Source: Fimbriimonadaceae bacterium
Lineage (GTDB): Bacteria > Armatimonadota > Fimbriimonadia > Fimbriimonadales > Fimbriimonadaceae
Assembly (NCBI GenBank): GCA_019454665.1
Contig: JACFNW010000168.1
Span: forward strand, 1-5,589
Length of the DNA stretch: 5,589 nt
Direction of reading: 5' to 3'
In this document: positions 4,484 through 5,589 of the stretch, one piece after another
Numbering within the stretch: the first letter of the stretch is position 1
Layout of the letters: each line of letters opens with the position of its first letter
Program-made: the position numbers and the translations under genes
The notes under the pieces: generated by a model
Databases searched by the model: none
What the model saw: the letters and a program-made list of their open reading frames with translations, nothing else
What the model was told of the DNA's origin: nothing

Positions 4484-5589
4484 ATGCCCCGCGCACTTTC
4501 CCTCGGCTTGGATTTCGGGACCAGCAGCGTGCGATGCCTGGTGGTGGACGCCGCCAACGGCGACGAACTCGGCACGGCTGTGGTCGGGTACGCCCACGGC
4601 GACGACGGCGTCTTGTATGCCGACGACCCCCTGCTGGCGCGCCAACATCCCGGCGATTGGTTTGATTCGGCTACCGAAGCGATTGGCTCGGCGCTGGACG
4701 GGATCGGCGGCGAAGCGGGATCCATCGTGGGCATCGGCGTGGACACCACGGGCTCGACCCCGGTGCCCGTGGACGCCCGTTGCCGACCGCTAGCGCTCGA
4801 TCCACGATTCGCGGACGACCTGGCGGCGATGGCTTGGCTCTGGAAGGACCACACCTCTCATTCGGAAGCCGAAGAGATCACGGAGTTGGCCAAGAGGATG
4901 GGCCGACCGTTCCTCGCCAAGTGCGGCGGCACCTATTCCAGCGAGTGGTTCTGGAGCAAGATCCTGCACTGCGCGCGCACCGCTCCGCACGTCTTCGACG
5001 CGGCGGCCAGTTGGGTCGAATGCGCCGACCTGATCCCGGCTTGGCTGACCGGACGGAGCGACCCTAGGACGATTCGCCGAAGCGTGTGCGCCGCCGGGCA
5101 CAAGGCGATGTTCCACACGGCATGGGCTGGTCTGCCCGACGCGGAGTTCCTTGCGGCACTCGATCCAAGGTTGGGCGACCTGCGCGGGCGTCTTTATTCG
5201 GTTGCCGAACCATCGGACCGCATCGCGGGGCATCTGCGGGCCGATCTGGCCGGCGAATGGGGGCTTCCGGCGGGGATTCCGGTGGCCGTGGGCGCGTTCG
5301 ATGCGCACATGGGTGCTGTGGGAAGCGGCATCCGACCGGGAACCTTGGTCAAGATCATGGGCACCAGCACGTGCGACCTCATGGTCGGCCCCGACGACGG
5401 CACGATCCCCGACATCGAGGGCGTCTGCGGCATCGTGCCGGGGTCCATCCTGCCCGATATGCTCGGGATCGAGGCGGGCCAGAGCGCCGTCGGCGACCTC
5501 TTCGAGTGGGTGGCCGAGCAACTGGCCGCCGGCGCCGACCACGCCAGCCTGAACGAGCGGGCCGCGGAACTCCGCCCCGGCGAGTCGGG
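4484..5589 (+). CDS. araB: Ribulokinase AraB, N-terminal part (3' end outside window)
   Basis: AraB phosphorylates L-ribulose (and often other ribuloses or ribitol) with ATP to give ribulose 5-phosphate in the L-arabinose pathway. The frame is open from ATG 4484 to the window end, giving 368 codons of an expected 550 or so. It matches AraB of the FGGY kinase family throughout. Visible segments are LDFGTSSVR (9-17, phosphate-binding loop), GIGVDTTGSTP (83-93), WLWKDHTSH (118-126), GGTYSSEWFWSKILH (148-162), SWVECADLIPAWL (176-188), AAGHKAMFH (203-211), GAFDAHMGAVG (270-280, with the likely catalytic Asp273), IMGTSTCD (291-298) and IEAGQSAVGD (329-338). The combination of WKDH, YSSEWFW and AGHK segments separates AraB from xylulokinase, glycerol kinase and rhamnulokinase. 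The C-terminal ATP-binding half lies beyond the window. The chosen ATG gives the standard short N-terminus. GGGA ends only two bases from it, too close for a good Shine-Dalgarno sequence. AraA and AraD are not visible. Confidence 0.96.
   Translation, partial: MPRALSLGLDFGTSSVRCLVVDAANGDELGTAVVGYAHGDDGVLYADDPLLARQHPGDWFDSATEAIGSALDGIGGEAGSIVGIGVDTTGSTPVPVDARCRPLALDPRFADDLAAMAWLWKDHTSHSEAEEITELAKRMGRPFLAKCGGTYSSEWFWSKILHCARTAPHVFDAAASWVECADLIPAWLTGRSDPRTIRRSVCAAGHKAMFHTAWAGLPDAEFLAALDPRLGDLRGRLYSVAEPSDRIAGHLRADLAGEWGLPAGIPVAVGAFDAHMGAVGSGIRPGTLVKIMGTSTCDLMVGPDDGTIPDIEGVCGIVPGSILPDMLGIEAGQSAVGDLFEWVAEQLAAGADHASLNERAAELRPGES

Noticed and set aside
4790..5542. A 250-codon open frame on the minus strand inside araB
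   Set aside because: It is antisense to strongly conserved ribulokinase segments and shows no family features of its own.
1..5589. CRISPR arrays, insertion sequences, tRNA genes, phage or defence genes
   Set aside because: No direct repeat arrays, transposase motifs, terminal inverted repeats or cloverleaf sequences were seen. Recognised genes and their short regulatory gaps account for nearly all of the window.

Overview
The window is GC-rich bacterial chromosome with six protein genes, two of them cut by the window edges, and no tRNA, rRNA, CRISPR array or mobile element that I can see. The genes fix the domain as Bacteria but not the phylum. Three traits hint at a free-living lineage such as Armatimonadota or Planctomycetota: a phytanoyl-CoA-dioxygenase-like protein, scarce Shine-Dalgarno sequences, and an rplJL pair outside the usual rplKAJL-rpoBC cluster. 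That placement is a guess.

Left part (1-2777, plus strand): the C-terminal half of the transcription-repair coupling factor Mfd ends at 1545. A 221-base non-coding stretch follows. It holds an extended -10 promoter, an RNA element matching my memory of the L10 leader (the autoregulatory binding site for ribosomal protein L10), and a strong 14-bp attenuator hairpin with a U-rich tail. Next come rplJ (L10) and rplL (L7/L12), the two proteins of the ribosomal stalk. A perfect 12-bp inverted repeat after rplL probably separates it from the convergent genes.

Middle part (2778-4408, minus strand): a two-gene operon transcribed right to left. Its first gene encodes a phytanoyl-CoA-dioxygenase-like Fe(II)/2-oxoglutarate oxygenase. 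The second encodes an RmlD/RfbD-type dTDP-4-dehydrorhamnose reductase. The two overlap by four bases (GTGA), which suggests translational coupling. A TAGAAT box nine bases before the oxygenase start codon suggests a nearly leaderless mRNA.

Right part (4409-5589): a 75-base divergent intergenic region with nested inverted repeats, then the first 368 codons of a ribulokinase (AraB) gene that runs off the window.

The most interesting system is the self-contained L10 attenuation circuit upstream of a relocated rplJL pair. The pieces needed for an L10-binding switch can be drawn directly from the sequence: leader helix, possible antiterminator and terminator. It is a known type of regulation in an unusual gene neighbourhood, not a wholly new system.
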